From NCBI GenBank assembly GCA_029959555.1, contig JASCPI010000041.1, positions 1 to 44,550 on the forward strand: a DNA stretch of 44,550 bases. Reading direction: 5' to 3'. Positions 16,422-25,311 of this stretch are shown here, one piece after another (positions within the stretch are counted from its first letter, which is position 1; every line of letters begins with the position of its first letter). Both the position numbers and the translations under genes were made by a program. Origin of the DNA: Lysobacteraceae bacterium PS02065. Lineage in GTDB: Bacteria > Pseudomonadota > Gammaproteobacteria > Xanthomonadales > Rhodanobacteraceae. The notes under the pieces were generated by a model. It ran no database searches, was not told the DNA's origin, and was given only the letters and a program-made list of their open reading frames with translations.

Positions 16422-16949
16422 ATGGCCAAGCAAACCATTACGATCCGGCTCGACGAGGACGATCTGACCTACCTGTCCTCCGTCGAGCTGCCAGGGGCAG
16501 CGAACCTGAGCGAAAAGATCCGCGCGCTGCTCGCCGATGCGCGCGCGCAGAGGGAGGGGATGCACGACGCCGCGCTGGCCTACGACTTCACACGGCGCCT
16601 GTTCGCCGGAGCCGAACGCGGCATCCGCAGCGCCGAGCTGCAGGCGCAGATGCGCTCCGAGCTCGTCGCGCGCGTGACCGCCTGGTTGCCCGATGCCGCC
16701 GCGATCGTGCTGTCGGCCGCGGAGCTCGGCTCGGGCGACGCACGCGGACGCACCGAACGCCTGCGCACGCTCGAACGGCAACTCGGCGAACGCACGATCG
16801 GCCTGCTCGACACGCTGCTGCAGATGTCGCTCGCGGGTTTCCCGGGCTGCTACGAGCCCGAGGCCCTCGCGCGGCGCGCCCAGCCGGCCATCCGCACCGC
16901 GGCCCGCCACGCCACCCCATCGTCGCCACAGGAGGAACACGGATCATGA
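16422..16949 (+). CDS. Ribbon-helix-helix-like protein heading the PspA-flotillin operon
   Basis: A 175-aa protein I cannot name. Its first 45 residues resemble a CopG/Arc ribbon-helix-helix unit: a strand QTITIRLDED, a helix around DLTYLSSVEL and a second helix NLSEKIRALLADARAQR. The rest (about 50-150) is helical and charged, with a leucine-rich segment near ERLRTLERQLGERTIGLLDT, and could oligomerise or bind a partner. It is first in a four-gene run and its stop overlaps the pspA-like start (ATGA). The phased hexamers sit just upstream, so autoregulation is a natural guess. The DNA-binding assignment is inferred from the N-terminal pattern only. Confidence 0.72.
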   Translation: MAKQTITIRLDEDDLTYLSSVELPGAANLSEKIRALLADARAQREGMHDAALAYDFTRRLFAGAERGIRSAELQAQMRSELVARVTAWLPDAAAIVLSAAELGSGDARGRTERLRTLERQLGERTIGLLDTLLQMSLAGFPGCYEPEALARRAQPAIRTAARHATPSSPQEEHGS

Positions 16950-17617
16950 GCGAGACCCTCACCAGCCGCGTCGGGCGGCTCATCGCGGGAAGCTTCCACG
17001 CACTCGTCGACGCGGTCGAGAACGTCGCCCCCGAGCAGGTCATGGAACAGGCGATCCGCGAGATCGAAAGCGCGATCGGCGACGTGCGCAACGACCTCGG
17101 TACGGTCGAGGCGCAGCGCCATCTCGCCGCCAAGCGCCTCGCCGAGGAGAGCGCGCGCCACGAGCAGCTGACCGAACAGGCCACGCTCGCGGTCGACCAG
17201 GGCCGCGAGGACCTCGCCAGCGCGGCGATCGAACGCCAGATCGACATCGAAGCGCAGCTGCCGATCCTCGAGTCGCGCCTCGCCGACCTCGCCGAGGACA
17301 AGGCGCGCCTGGAAGGCTACGTGACCGCCCTGCTCGCCAAGAAGCGCGAGATGCGCGACGCGCTCGCCGATTACCGCAAGAGCCTCGAACGCACCGCGAA
17401 GGCCACGGCCGAGGCCGCCGGCGAATTCAGCGGCCGCGTGCAGGATCGCGCCGAACGCGCGACCGATGCGTTCGACCGCGTGTTCCGCCGCCAGACCGGC
17501 CTCGGTCCGGCCGCGGGCGGCTCGGCGCATTCGGCCGCACAACTCGCCGAACTCGAGGAACTCACGCGCCGCAACCGCGTGCAGGAGCGCCTCGCCCAGC
17601 TCAAGGCCAAGCCGTGA
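16946..17617 (+). CDS. PspA/IM30 family membrane-stress protein
   Basis: PspA/IM30 proteins are ESCRT-III-like coiled coils that bind and protect the inner membrane under stress. The 223-aa product has the N-terminal amphipathic segment (SRVGRLIAGSFHALVDAVEN), then PEQVMEQAIREIESAI and a long coiled coil from about residue 40 to 160 (VEAQRHLAAKRLAEES, ARLEGYVTALLAKKREM). A C-terminal stretch ends in ELEELTRRNRVQERLAQLKA. The ATG overlaps the preceding stop, with AGGAGG ten bases upstream, and its stop overlaps the next start (GTGA). Pairing with a YqiJ-like protein and a flotillin points to membrane-domain maintenance. No PspF- or PspBC-like gene is nearby. Confidence 0.88.
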   Translation: MSETLTSRVGRLIAGSFHALVDAVENVAPEQVMEQAIREIESAIGDVRNDLGTVEAQRHLAAKRLAEESARHEQLTEQATLAVDQGREDLASAAIERQIDIEAQLPILESRLADLAEDKARLEGYVTALLAKKREMRDALADYRKSLERTAKATAEAAGEFSGRVQDRAERATDAFDRVFRRQTGLGPAAGGSAHSAAQLAELEELTRRNRVQERLAQLKAKP

Positions 17618-18309
17618 TCGACGCGCTGACCGCGCCCGGCAATGCGCCGTTCGTCGTCGCGCTGCTCGTCATGCTCGGCCTCGCGCTGGTCGAGTGCATC
17701 GCGCTCTTCACGGGCTTCAGCCTCAACGACATGGTCGACGAGTTCGTCGTGCCGCACTCGGGCGTGGAAACGCTCGGCCATGCGCCCACCGGCATGGAAG
17801 CGACCGGTCCCGAGGCGGCTGGCCTCGTCGGCCGCTTCCTCGCGTGGTTGTACGTCGGCAAGGTGCCCGTGCTCATGGTGCTGATCGTGCTGCTGACCGT
17901 GTTCGGCCTCGCCGGCCTCGTCGGCCAGGGCCTGCTGCGCTCGACGCTCGGCTTCGCCGCGCCGTCGCTGCTCGCCGCGCCGGTGGTGTTCGTCGTGACG
18001 CTGCCGCTGGTGCGCGCCTGCGTCGCCGGGCTCGCGCGCATCCTGCCGCGCGACGAGACCAGTGCGGTCGATCCGGCCGTGTTCGTCGGCCGCACGGCGC
18101 GCATCCTGTCGGGCGTCGCGCGCACCGGCCTGCCGGCCGAGGCCCGCCTGCGCGACGGCTTCGGCACCGATCACCACGTGCTCGTCGAACCCGAGGAACC
18201 GGGCCAGACCTTCCCCGCGGGCAGCATCGTGCTGCTCGTGCGCCAGACCGGCGGCGGCCGCTTCACCGCCATCGCCAATCCCAATGACGCCCTCGTCGAC
18301 CTGGAGTAA
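17614..18309 (+). CDS. yqiJ: YqiJ-like membrane protein with C-terminal OB-fold
   Basis: YqiJ-type proteins (DUF1449) are membrane partners of flotillins, with a role similar to NfeD. The 231-aa product starts at a GTG overlapping the pspA-like stop. It has three or four hydrophobic segments (about residues 12-32, 82-105 and 112-138) and a soluble C-terminal part of about 80 residues. That part contains FVGRTARILSGVARTGLPAEARL and GSIVLLVRQTGGGRFTAI, typical of the small OB-fold seen in this family. It is nine bases from the flotillin start. Family assignment rests on topology, the OB-like tail and gene order. Confidence 0.85.
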   Translation: MIDALTAPGNAPFVVALLVMLGLALVECIALFTGFSLNDMVDEFVVPHSGVETLGHAPTGMEATGPEAAGLVGRFLAWLYVGKVPVLMVLIVLLTVFGLAGLVGQGLLRSTLGFAAPSLLAAPVVFVVTLPLVRACVAGLARILPRDETSAVDPAVFVGRTARILSGVARTGLPAEARLRDGFGTDHHVLVEPEEPGQTFPAGSIVLLVRQTGGGRFTAIANPNDALVDLE

Positions 18310-18318
18310 CCGCAGACC

Positions 18319-19995
18319 ATGGATTTCAACGTTCCGTTCGCCTCGACGATCACGATCGCGGTAGTCATCCTCGTCGCGCTGTTCGCGCTCGGCCTCATCT
18401 TCGCGCGGCTCTACCACCGCGCCAGCAAGGAGATCGCGTTCGTACGCACCGGCCTCGGCGGCGAGAAGGTCGTGCGCGACGGCGGCGCGCTCGTGCTGCC
18501 CGTGCTGCACGAGACCATCCCGGTCAACATGAACACGCTCAAGCTCGAGGTGCTGCGCGCACGCGATGCCGCGCTCATCACGCGCGACCGCATGCGCGTC
18601 GACGTGCAGGCCGAGTTCTACGTGCGCGTGAAGCCCGATGCGCCGGCGATCTCCACCGCCGCGCAGACGCTGGGCCGCCGCACCATGGAACCGACCGCGC
18701 TCAAGGAACTCGTCGAGGGCAAGTTCGTCGATGCGCTGCGCGCGGTCGCCGCCGGCATGAGCATGGAGGAGCTGCACGAGAACCGCTCCGACTTCGCACA
18801 GAAGGTGCAGGTCGCCGTGTCCGAGGACCTGCACAAGAACGGCCTCGAGCTCGAGTCGGTGTCGCTGACCGGCCTCGACCAGACCGCGGCGGACTTCTTC
18901 AACCCGCAGAACGCGTTCGACGCGCAAGGTCTCACCAAGCTCACGCAGGAGATCGAGCGCCGCCGCAAGGAGCGCAACGACATCGAGCGCGACACCAAGA
19001 TCCAGGTCGAGCTCAAGAACCTCGAGACCGAGCGCCAGTCCCTCGAGATCGCGCGCGACCAGGAGTACGCGCGCCTGTCGCAGGATCAGGAGATCAAGGT
19101 GCGCGCTGCCGAGGCCGCCGCGATGATCGCGCAGCAGGAAGCCGAGCGTCACCGCGAGGCCGAGCAGGCGAAGATCTCGTCCGAGCGCGCGATCGCCGAG
19201 AGTGAGATCGACAAGCGCCGCACGCTCGAGCAGCGCGAGATCGAGCGCCAGCGCGCGATCCGCATCGCCGAGCAGGAGCGCGAGATCGCGATCTCGCAGA
19301 AATCGCAGGAAGAATCCGCCGCCAAGGCCGAGGCCGACACCGCACTGGCCAAGGCCGTCACGGCCGAGGAAGAGGTCAAGAAGGTGCGCGAGACCGCGGT
19401 CGCCGAACGCGCCAAGGCCGTGCGTCTCGTGCAGGCGCGCGAGCAGGCCGAGCAGGACGCGATCGGCCTCACCGTCGCCGCCGAAGCGGAGAAGAAGGCC
19501 TCCGACGACCGCGCCGAGGCGCAGCGTGTCGGTGCCACCGGTGAAGCCGACGCCGTGCGCATCCGTGCGCTCGCCGACGAAGAGCGCTACCGCGTCGAAG
19601 CCGAGGGCAAGCGCAGCATCAACGAGGCACGCAACGCGCTGAGCCTCGAGCAGGTGCGCCTGGAGATCCAGCTCGAGCTGCTGCGCCAGCTGCCGCGCAT
19701 CATCGAGCAGTCGGTCAAGCCGATGGAGCGCATCGACGGCATCAAGATCGTCGACGTGCGCGGCATGGGCGGCGTCGGTGGTGGCGGCGGGAGCGAAGGC
19801 GGCGGATCGGGCGGCGGCGACGGCAACCTCGCCCGCTCGGTCGTCGACCACGCGCTGCGCTACCGCGCCCAGCGTCCGCTCGTCGACGCACTGCTCAAGG
19901 AAGTCGGCCTCGACGACCTGTCGGACCTCAGCGGCCTCGCGGCGACGGTGAGCCCGACCACGCCGCCGGCGGCGGACGACGGCAAGCCGCACTGA
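18319..19995 (+). CDS. yqiK: Flotillin family protein (YqiK/FloT-like)
   Basis: Flotillins are SPFH-domain scaffolds that organise ordered membrane domains. The 558-aa product has an N-terminal membrane helix (about residues 8-30), an SPFH/band-7 domain with IAFVRTGLGGEKVVRDGGAL and RMRVDVQAEFYVRV, and a very long heptad-rich region with many EA/AE repeats (about 220-470). A glycine-rich linker near 490-510 and a short acidic C-terminus follow. Size and layout match E. coli YqiK (553 aa). It ends the operon begun by the RHH-like gene and follows yqiJ by nine bases. After its stop the DNA enters the tandem repeat region. Confidence 0.93.
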   Translation: MDFNVPFASTITIAVVILVALFALGLIFARLYHRASKEIAFVRTGLGGEKVVRDGGALVLPVLHETIPVNMNTLKLEVLRARDAALITRDRMRVDVQAEFYVRVKPDAPAISTAAQTLGRRTMEPTALKELVEGKFVDALRAVAAGMSMEELHENRSDFAQKVQVAVSEDLHKNGLELESVSLTGLDQTAADFFNPQNAFDAQGLTKLTQEIERRRKERNDIERDTKIQVELKNLETERQSLEIARDQEYARLSQDQEIKVRAAEAAAMIAQQEAERHREAEQAKISSERAIAESEIDKRRTLEQREIERQRAIRIAEQEREIAISQKSQEESAAKAEADTALAKAVTAEEEVKKVRETAVAERAKAVRLVQAREQAEQDAIGLTVAAEAEKKASDDRAEAQRVGATGEADAVRIRALADEERYRVEAEGKRSINEARNALSLEQVRLEIQLELLRQLPRIIEQSVKPMERIDGIKIVDVRGMGGVGGGGGSEGGGSGGGDGNLARSVVDHALRYRAQRPLVDALLKEVGLDDLSDLSGLAATVSPTTPPAADDGKPH

Positions 19996-20011
19996 CGGGC
20001 GCGGCACGGAG

Positions 20012-20664
20012 ACACCGCACACGATGATGCGTAGGGCGGAACCGCCACAGGCGATTCCGCCGTGGGCCTCGCGGTCGCATCCGTCCACCGCGCCGTAACC
20101 CGTTTGCGAAGGCTTCGCCCGCCATGCGACGAAGCCGCATCGGGCATGACACGACGACACGTTACACGGCGGAATCCGCTGCGCGGGTTCCGCCCTACCC
20201 GACCGGCACGGGGCCGTGAAACACCGCACACGATGGTGTGACGCGTAGGGCGGAACCGCCGCAGGCGATTCCGCCGTGGACCTTGCGGTCACGGTGGACC
20301 TCGCGCTCGCATCCGCCCACCGGCCCTGACCTGTCTTCGACGGCTTCGCAGTTCACGCGACGAAGCCGCATCGGGCATGCGGCGACGACACGGCACACGG
20401 CGGAATCCGCTGCGCGGGTTCCGCCCTACCCGACCGACACGGGGCCGTGAAACACCGCACACGATGGCGTGACGCGTAGGGCGGAACCGCCGCAGGCGAT
20501 TCCGCCGTGGACCTCGCGGTGGCGATGGACCCTGCAGTCGCATGCGCCCGCCCTGCACTGATCCGTCTGCGACGGCTTCGCCGGTCATAAGATGAGGCCT
20601 CATCGGGCATGACACGACGACACGGCACACGGCGGAATCCGCTGCGCGGGTTCCGCCCTACCCG
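20012..20664. repeat. Three tandem repeat units bounded by inverted 13-mers
   Basis: The 780-bp gap between the flotillin and pilT genes is mostly three related units at 20031-20198, 20245-20429 and 20476-20661 (168, 185 and 186 bp). Each begins with GTAGGGCGGAACC and ends with its exact reverse complement GGTTCCGCCCTAC, and each half holds a further short inverted repeat (GGCGGAA.. and ..TTCCGCC). The connectors share the string ACACCGCACACGATG (starting at 20012, 20221 and 20452). Sequences of the GTAGGGCGG..CCGCCCTAC kind are dispersed in many proteobacterial genomes. No transposase is present. Open frames here are repeat-derived and not genes. Confidence 0.85.
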
Positions 20665-20705
20665 TGCTGCGTCGGAAGCGGAGGCTTCGGGATTCAGAAA
20701 CGCAA

Positions 20706-20730
20706 CGGCCCGGGCACATGGCCCGGGCCG
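20706..20730 (-). terminator. Rho-independent terminator of pilT
   Basis: CGGCCCGGG (20706-20714) pairs perfectly with CCCGGGCCG (20722-20730) around a 7-nt loop. On the minus strand it is followed by TTGCGTTTCTG, a moderate T-tract, 47 bp after the pilT stop. Confidence 0.65.
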
Positions 20731-20745
20731 CCGGATGACGCCGTG

Positions 20746-20767
20746 GTGCCGGCCGAAGCCGGTACCG
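20746..20767 (-). terminator. Second hairpin after pilT, UUCG tetraloop
   Basis: On the minus strand GGTACCGGC-TTCG-GCCGGCACC forms a 9-bp stem with one G-U pair, closed by the very stable C(UUCG)G loop, ten bases after the pilT stop. It has no T-tract and may protect the mRNA 3' end or assist the terminator beyond it. Confidence 0.45.
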
Positions 20768-20776
20768 ATGCGCGGA

Positions 20777-21814
20777 TTACTTGAACACTTCCTTGTTCTT
20801 CGCGTAGCCGATCGCCTGCTGGCGCGTGACGAGGCCGCGCTTGACGAGGTCCTGCAGGCACTGGTCGAGCGTCTGCATGCCGTGCTGCGCGCCGGTCTGG
20901 ATCGACGAGTACATCTGCGCGACCTTGTCCTCGCGGATGAGGTTACGGATCGCCGGGATGCCGACCATGATCTCGTGCGCGGCGATGCGGCCGCCGCCGA
21001 CCTTCTTGAGCAGCGACTGTGAGATCACCGCGCGCAAGCTCTCCGACAGCATCGAGCGCACCATCGGCTTCTCGCCGGCCGGGAACACGTCGATGATGCG
21101 GTCGATGGTCTTGGCGGCCGAGCTCGTGTGCAGGGTCGCGAACACGAGGTGTCCGGTCTCCGCGGCGGTCAGCGCGAGGCGGATGGTTTCCAGGTCGCGC
21201 AACTCGCCGACGAGGATGTAGTCGGGATCCTCGCGCAGCGCCGAGCGCAGCGCCTCGTTGAAGCCGTGCGTGTCGCGGTGCACCTCGCGCTGGTTGATCA
21301 GGCACTTCTGCGAGGTGTGCACGAACTCGATCGGATCCTCGACCGAGAGGATGTGGCCGTACTCGTTCTTGTTGACGTGGTCGACCATCGCCGCGAGCGT
21401 GGTCGACTTGCCCGAGCCGGTCGGGCCCGTGACGAGGATCAGGCCCTGCGGCTGCTCGATGAGCTCGCGGAAGATCTTCGGGCAGCCGAGATCCTCGAGC
21501 GTGAGCACCTCGGACGGAATGGTACGGAACACCGCGCCGGCACCGCGGTTCTGGTTGAATGCGTTGACGCGGAAGCGCGCCAGGCCCGGGATCTCGAACG
21601 AGAAGTCGACCTCGAGGAATTCCTCGTAGTCGCGGCGCTGCTTGTCCGACATGATGTCGTAGATCAGCGAGTGGATCTGCTTGTGGTCGAGCGCCGGGAT
21701 ATTGATGCGGCGCACGTCGCCGTCGACGCGGATCATCGGCGGCAGGCCGGCCGAGAGGTGGAGGTCGGAAGCCTTGTTCTTGACCGAAAACGCGAGCAGC
21801 TCGGCGATATCCAT
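20777..21814 (-). CDS. pilT: PilT, type IV pilus retraction ATPase
   Basis: PilT is the hexameric motor that depolymerises pili and powers twitching and DNA uptake. The 345-aa product has the N-terminal ASDLHLSAGLPPMIRVDGDVR, Walker A GPTGSGKST, the Asp box VEDPIEFVH, Walker B region YILVGELRDLETI, the His box GHLVFATLHTSSA and the PilT hallmark AIRNLIRE near residue 290. Upstream extensions of the frame were rejected because the ATG at 21814 follows AGGGGAT and gives the usual length. It is divergent from yggS with a 73-bp gap, as in Pseudomonas. A minus-strand TATACT at 21868-21863 is the likely -10. Confidence 0.97.
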   Translation of the reverse strand: MDIAELLAFSVKNKASDLHLSAGLPPMIRVDGDVRRINIPALDHKQIHSLIYDIMSDKQRRDYEEFLEVDFSFEIPGLARFRVNAFNQNRGAGAVFRTIPSEVLTLEDLGCPKIFRELIEQPQGLILVTGPTGSGKSTTLAAMVDHVNKNEYGHILSVEDPIEFVHTSQKCLINQREVHRDTHGFNEALRSALREDPDYILVGELRDLETIRLALTAAETGHLVFATLHTSSAAKTIDRIIDVFPAGEKPMVRSMLSESLRAVISQSLLKKVGGGRIAAHEIMVGIPAIRNLIREDKVAQMYSSIQTGAQHGMQTLDQCLQDLVKRGLVTRQQAIGYAKNKEVFK

Positions 21815-21862
21815 CGAATCGATCCCCTGGTGCGGCGACAGCGCCGACGTGCGGTGGCGGCG

Positions 21863-21887
21863 AGTATAGCCCGGTAAAATCAGCCCC
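21863..21887. promoter_or_regulatory. Divergent -10 boxes for yggS (leaderless type) and pilT
   Basis: On the plus strand TAAAAT (21875-21880) ends seven bases before the yggS ATG with no ribosome site, a leaderless arrangement. On the minus strand TATACT (21868-21863) lies about 49 bp before the pilT ATG; TTGCAT, 19 bp upstream of it, is a possible -35 inside yggS. The two promoters overlap and could interfere. Confidence 0.5.
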
Positions 21888-22571
21888 ATGCAAGACGAGA
21901 ATCCCGTTTCACCCGATGCGGCATGGCACGACGTGACGGCACGCGCGGCCGCCGCGGCGCGTGGCCGACCGGTCACCGTGCTCGCGGTCGGCAAGACGCG
22001 CCCCGCACAGGCGCTGCGCGCGCTCGCCGCGCTCGGCCAGCGCGCGTTCGGCGAGAACTACGTGCAGGAGGCGCTGGCCAAGCAGCGCGAGCTCGCCGAC
22101 GCCGGCCTCGAGTGGCATCTGATCGGCCCGCTGCAGTCGAACAAGGCGCGCGAGGTGGCCGAGCACTTCGACTGGCTGCAGACACTGGACCGCGGCAAGC
22201 TCGTCGAGCCACTCGCGCGCTGGCGTCCGCCCGGCATGCCGCCGCTCGAGGTGCTGATCCAGGTCAACGTCGACGATGAGGCGAGCAAGTCCGGCTGCTC
22301 GCCCGACGGCATCGGCGCGCTCGCCGACGCGATCGCCGCGCAACCGGCGCTGCGCCTGCGCGGCCTCATGGCGATCCCTGCCCCCGCGCCCGATCACGAC
22401 ACGCGCCGTCGTGCATTCGCGCGCATGCGTGGCCTGTTCGACGCGCTGCGCGACACGCATGCCGGCATCGACACCTTGTCGATGGGCATGTCCGAGGATT
22501 TCGAACTCGCGATCGAGGAAGGCGCGACGCTCGTGCGCATCGGCAGCCTGCTGTTCGGGGCGCGCGGATGA
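21888..22571 (+). CDS. yggS: YggS/PROSC family PLP homeostasis protein
   Basis: YggS binds pyridoxal 5'-phosphate without a known catalytic activity and keeps PLP and amino-acid pools balanced. The 227-aa product has the PLP lysine in VLAVGKTRPAQALRAL, the FGENYVQEALAK helix, EWHLIGPLQSNKAREV, VLIQVNVDDEASKSGC, RLRGLMAIP and the phosphate-binding end LSMGMSEDFELAIEEGATLV, then RIGSLLFG. It is divergent from pilT. In Pseudomonas proC comes next; here proC is about 9.4 kb away, behind an inserted block of signalling and protease genes. Confidence 0.96.
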   Translation: MQDENPVSPDAAWHDVTARAAAAARGRPVTVLAVGKTRPAQALRALAALGQRAFGENYVQEALAKQRELADAGLEWHLIGPLQSNKAREVAEHFDWLQTLDRGKLVEPLARWRPPGMPPLEVLIQVNVDDEASKSGCSPDGIGALADAIAAQPALRLRGLMAIPAPAPDHDTRRRAFARMRGLFDALRDTHAGIDTLSMGMSEDFELAIEEGATLVRIGSLLFGARG

Positions 22572-22647
22572 AGCGGCAACGGCCCGCCTCGACTCAAGAC
22601 GAACACGGCCCCCACGCATCGACGCTCGCGGAGATACGTGAGGCGCC

Positions 22648-25200
22648 TCAGCGCGTTGCCGCAGCGCCCTGAAGCCTCTGCTGCAAGGCCTCGGCCTCGC
22701 GTGTATCCCAGGCCTGCTCGCCGACGCCTTCACGTAGGCCGCGTATCGCCTCGGGCAACAGCGCGCGGGCTTCGTCGGCATGGCCGGATGCGGCGAGGCA
22801 GGCGGCATGGTGTGCGAGCAGCGCCGGGCCCAGGAAGACTGCATGTTCACGCGTGTAGACGGCATGTGCCGCATCGAACTCGCGACGCGCCGGCGCGAGT
22901 TCGCCGTCGCGACAGGCAAGACGCGAACGCATGTGGTGCACGCGTGCCTTGTACGTATCGGCGATGCCGTCGGCCGCGGCGACCCGTTCGGCGCGCTCGA
23001 CGTACCCACGCGAGGTGTCGAGATCGCCCGCCTCGAACGCGGCCCAGGCGAGATACGTCATCGCGGGCAGCAGGTATTCGTGGTCCGTACCGTAGACCTC
23101 GGTCAGGATCTCGAGCGCCTCGGCGAGCGTCGTGCGCGCCTCGTCGAAGCGACCGAGCCGCAGGTACAGCAGGCCGAGGTTGCTGAGTTTGACGCCGACC
23201 TCGCGATGACGCGGGCCGAACGTCTCGCGCAGGCGCGCGACGCCGGTGCGGTAGTTCTGTTCGGCCTCCTCGTAACGACGCAGATCGAGCAGCATGTCGG
23301 CGAGCGTGACCAGCGCACGCGCCGTGTCGGGCGCCTTGTCGCCGAGCGCCTCACGGTTGAGTGCCACGGCGTCACGCGCCGCATCGACAGCGCGCTCGGG
23401 ACGCTGGCTCGCCGATTCGTGGTCGGCTTGGATCAGGCTCATCTCGGCGAAGAAGCGTGGATCCTTTGCAAACACATCGGACCGCAGCCGAGCGATCGCT
23501 GCATAGTGCGGATCGGCTTCGGCCGTACGCTGCAGATTGCCAAGGCTGATCGCCGCAGCGGCGTGCGCGTAGGCTAGATCGAGGTCATCGACCTGACCTG
23601 CATCGATCACCGCCTGCGCTTCACTCAAGCTTCGTTCCGCCGCCGATGTGTCACTCGCTTCGAGCGCGCTCGAGGCACCGTCCTTGATCGTCCGCGCAAG
23701 CAATGTCGAATCATCTGCACCCGATTCGCGGAACGTAACCAGCGCACGGTCGTAAAGCGCACGCGCGGCCTCATAGAGACCGAGCCCCTGGTACGAACGC
23801 GCCATCGTCGCCTCGAGCTGCGCGCGTGTACGCGCCTCGAGGCGCGTCTCCTTGTCGAGGCGCGCGACGCCACGGTCGAGCAGCTCGCGCGCGCTGAGGT
23901 CGGGCTCGCCGGTCTCCTGCGGGTTCGCGCCGCGGAACAGGTCCTGCAGGAAACCCGCGATCACGAGCGCCTGGTCTCGCTCGGTCGCGATGCGCCGGTT
24001 CTTGTCGGCGAGATCGACCACGTAGTACGCCGAGGCGGCCAGCATCGCGAGCGCCGCCAGCGACGCGGGCCAGTTGCGGCGCAGGAACTTGTGCGTGCGG
24101 TAGGCGAGGCTGCCGCGGTGTGCACGCACCGGGCGGCCGGCCAGCCAGGCTTCGAGATCCTGCGCAAAGGCCTGCGGCGACGCGTAGCGCTCGACCTCGG
24201 CCGCGGCCATCGCCTTCGCGACGATGCGCGCGAGGTCGCCGCGCAGCTGCGCGCGCAGGCGTTCGGGCGAGGTGCCGCGCGCGAGCGCGACCTCGCGCCG
24301 GCGTGTTTCGGGCACGGCCTGCACGGTCAGGTCGAGGCGCGGCAGGCGGCGCGCCGGATCCGCCTGGCGCAGGTCGTGCGCGGCATGGCCGGCGAGCAGT
24401 TCGTACAGCAGCAGGCCGAGCTGGTAGACGTCGCTCGGCGTACCGACCGGATCGCCGCGACGCTGCTCGGGGCTGGCGTAGGCCGGCGTCATCGCGAGGG
24501 TCTGGGTCTGGCGCAGGTCGCCCTGGCCGACCAGGCGCGCGATACCGAAATCGAGCAGCTTGGGCGTGCCGTCCTCGGCCACGAGCACGTTGGCCGGCTT
24601 GATGTCGCGGTGCACGACGAGGTTCTGGTGCGCGAACTGTACGGCCGCGCAGATCGGCAGCAGCAGGCGCACGCGCGTGCGCACGTCGAGCCGGTGGCGG
24701 TCGCACCAGGCCGTGATCGGCTCGCCGGCCACATACTCGAGCGCGAACCAGGGCTGGTCGCCGCTCGCACCGCCGTCGTAGAGCTGGGCAATGTTCGGAT
24801 GACCGAGCCGCGCGAGGATGTCGCGCTCGCGCCGAAAATGCCGATCCGGCCGCAGCCAGCCACCGCGCAGCAATTTCAGGGCAACTTGGCGCTCGAAGGC
24901 ACCGTCGGCGCGCTCGGCGAGCCACACCGCGCCCATGCCACCGGAGCCAAGCGGACGCAGCAGCCGGTACGCGCCGAACAGGTCGCCGGCCTGGAACGCG
25001 TCGGCCGGCGCCGCCCGCTCCGGTTCGGTCTCGTCGTCGTGGCCGACCGCGTCGGCGCCGTCGAGCAGCTGCAGCACACGGCGCTCGAGTTCGGCGTCGC
25101 CGCCGGCAAGCCGACGCACGCAGGCAAGGCGCTCGGCCGGGTCATCGACATCGAGCGCGTCGCGTGCAATGTTGAGCGTGCGCTGGGTCAGCAGGTCCAT
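22648..25200 (-). CDS. Membrane Ser/Thr protein kinase with TPR-like C-terminal half
   Basis: An 850-aa Hanks-type kinase. A short N-terminal region (1-75) precedes the catalytic domain: glycine loop GSGGMGAVW (85-93), lysine in VALKLL (109), catalytic loop HRDIKPANV (197), DFG (217-219) and activation segment TPAYASPEQ (238-246). One membrane helix at about 373-395 is followed by roughly 450 residues of helical repeats with TPR character (YEEAEQNYRTGVARLRE, FDEARTTLAEALEILTE). The helix would place the repeats outside the cytoplasm as a sensor. It lies divergent from a small unknown gene and close to an ECF sigma factor of the kinase-linked kind. In such pairs the kinase is thought to control the sigma factor; that link is inferred here. 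Confidence 0.93.
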   Translation of the reverse strand: MDLLTQRTLNIARDALDVDDPAERLACVRRLAGGDAELERRVLQLLDGADAVGHDDETEPERAAPADAFQAGDLFGAYRLLRPLGSGGMGAVWLAERADGAFERQVALKLLRGGWLRPDRHFRRERDILARLGHPNIAQLYDGGASGDQPWFALEYVAGEPITAWCDRHRLDVRTRVRLLLPICAAVQFAHQNLVVHRDIKPANVLVAEDGTPKLLDFGIARLVGQGDLRQTQTLAMTPAYASPEQRRGDPVGTPSDVYQLGLLLYELLAGHAAHDLRQADPARRLPRLDLTVQAVPETRRREVALARGTSPERLRAQLRGDLARIVAKAMAAAEVERYASPQAFAQDLEAWLAGRPVRAHRGSLAYRTHKFLRRNWPASLAALAMLAASAYYVVDLADKNRRIATERDQALVIAGFLQDLFRGANPQETGEPDLSARELLDRGVARLDKETRLEARTRAQLEATMARSYQGLGLYEAARALYDRALVTFRESGADDSTLLARTIKDGASSALEASDTSAAERSLSEAQAVIDAGQVDDLDLAYAHAAAAISLGNLQRTAEADPHYAAIARLRSDVFAKDPRFFAEMSLIQADHESASQRPERAVDAARDAVALNREALGDKAPDTARALVTLADMLLDLRRYEEAEQNYRTGVARLRETFGPRHREVGVKLSNLGLLYLRLGRFDEARTTLAEALEILTEVYGTDHEYLLPAMTYLAWAAFEAGDLDTSRGYVERAERVAAADGIADTYKARVHHMRSRLACRDGELAPARREFDAAHAVYTREHAVFLGPALLAHHAACLAASGHADEARALLPEAIRGLREGVGEQAWDTREAEALQQRLQGAAATR

Positions 25201-25311
25201 GCAGCCTCCGTGGCGGATCGCACGCCCGCACCCGGCGCGAGGGAAAGGTCAGCTTTGCGCGCTGTTTCTCGTACGGCTCGTCGCACACACCACCCACCGA
25301 GGAATTCGATC

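Noticed and set aside
16293..16940. Upstream extension of the symporter gene by more than 200 codons
   Set aside because: It would run through the operator array and antisense to the RHH-like gene, is not conserved in KgtP proteins, and the internal ATG has a ribosome site.
20195..20630. Several 60-120 codon frames with similar peptides in the tandem repeat region
   Set aside because: Their similarity comes from the DNA repeat itself; no ribosome sites and no protein-like pattern.
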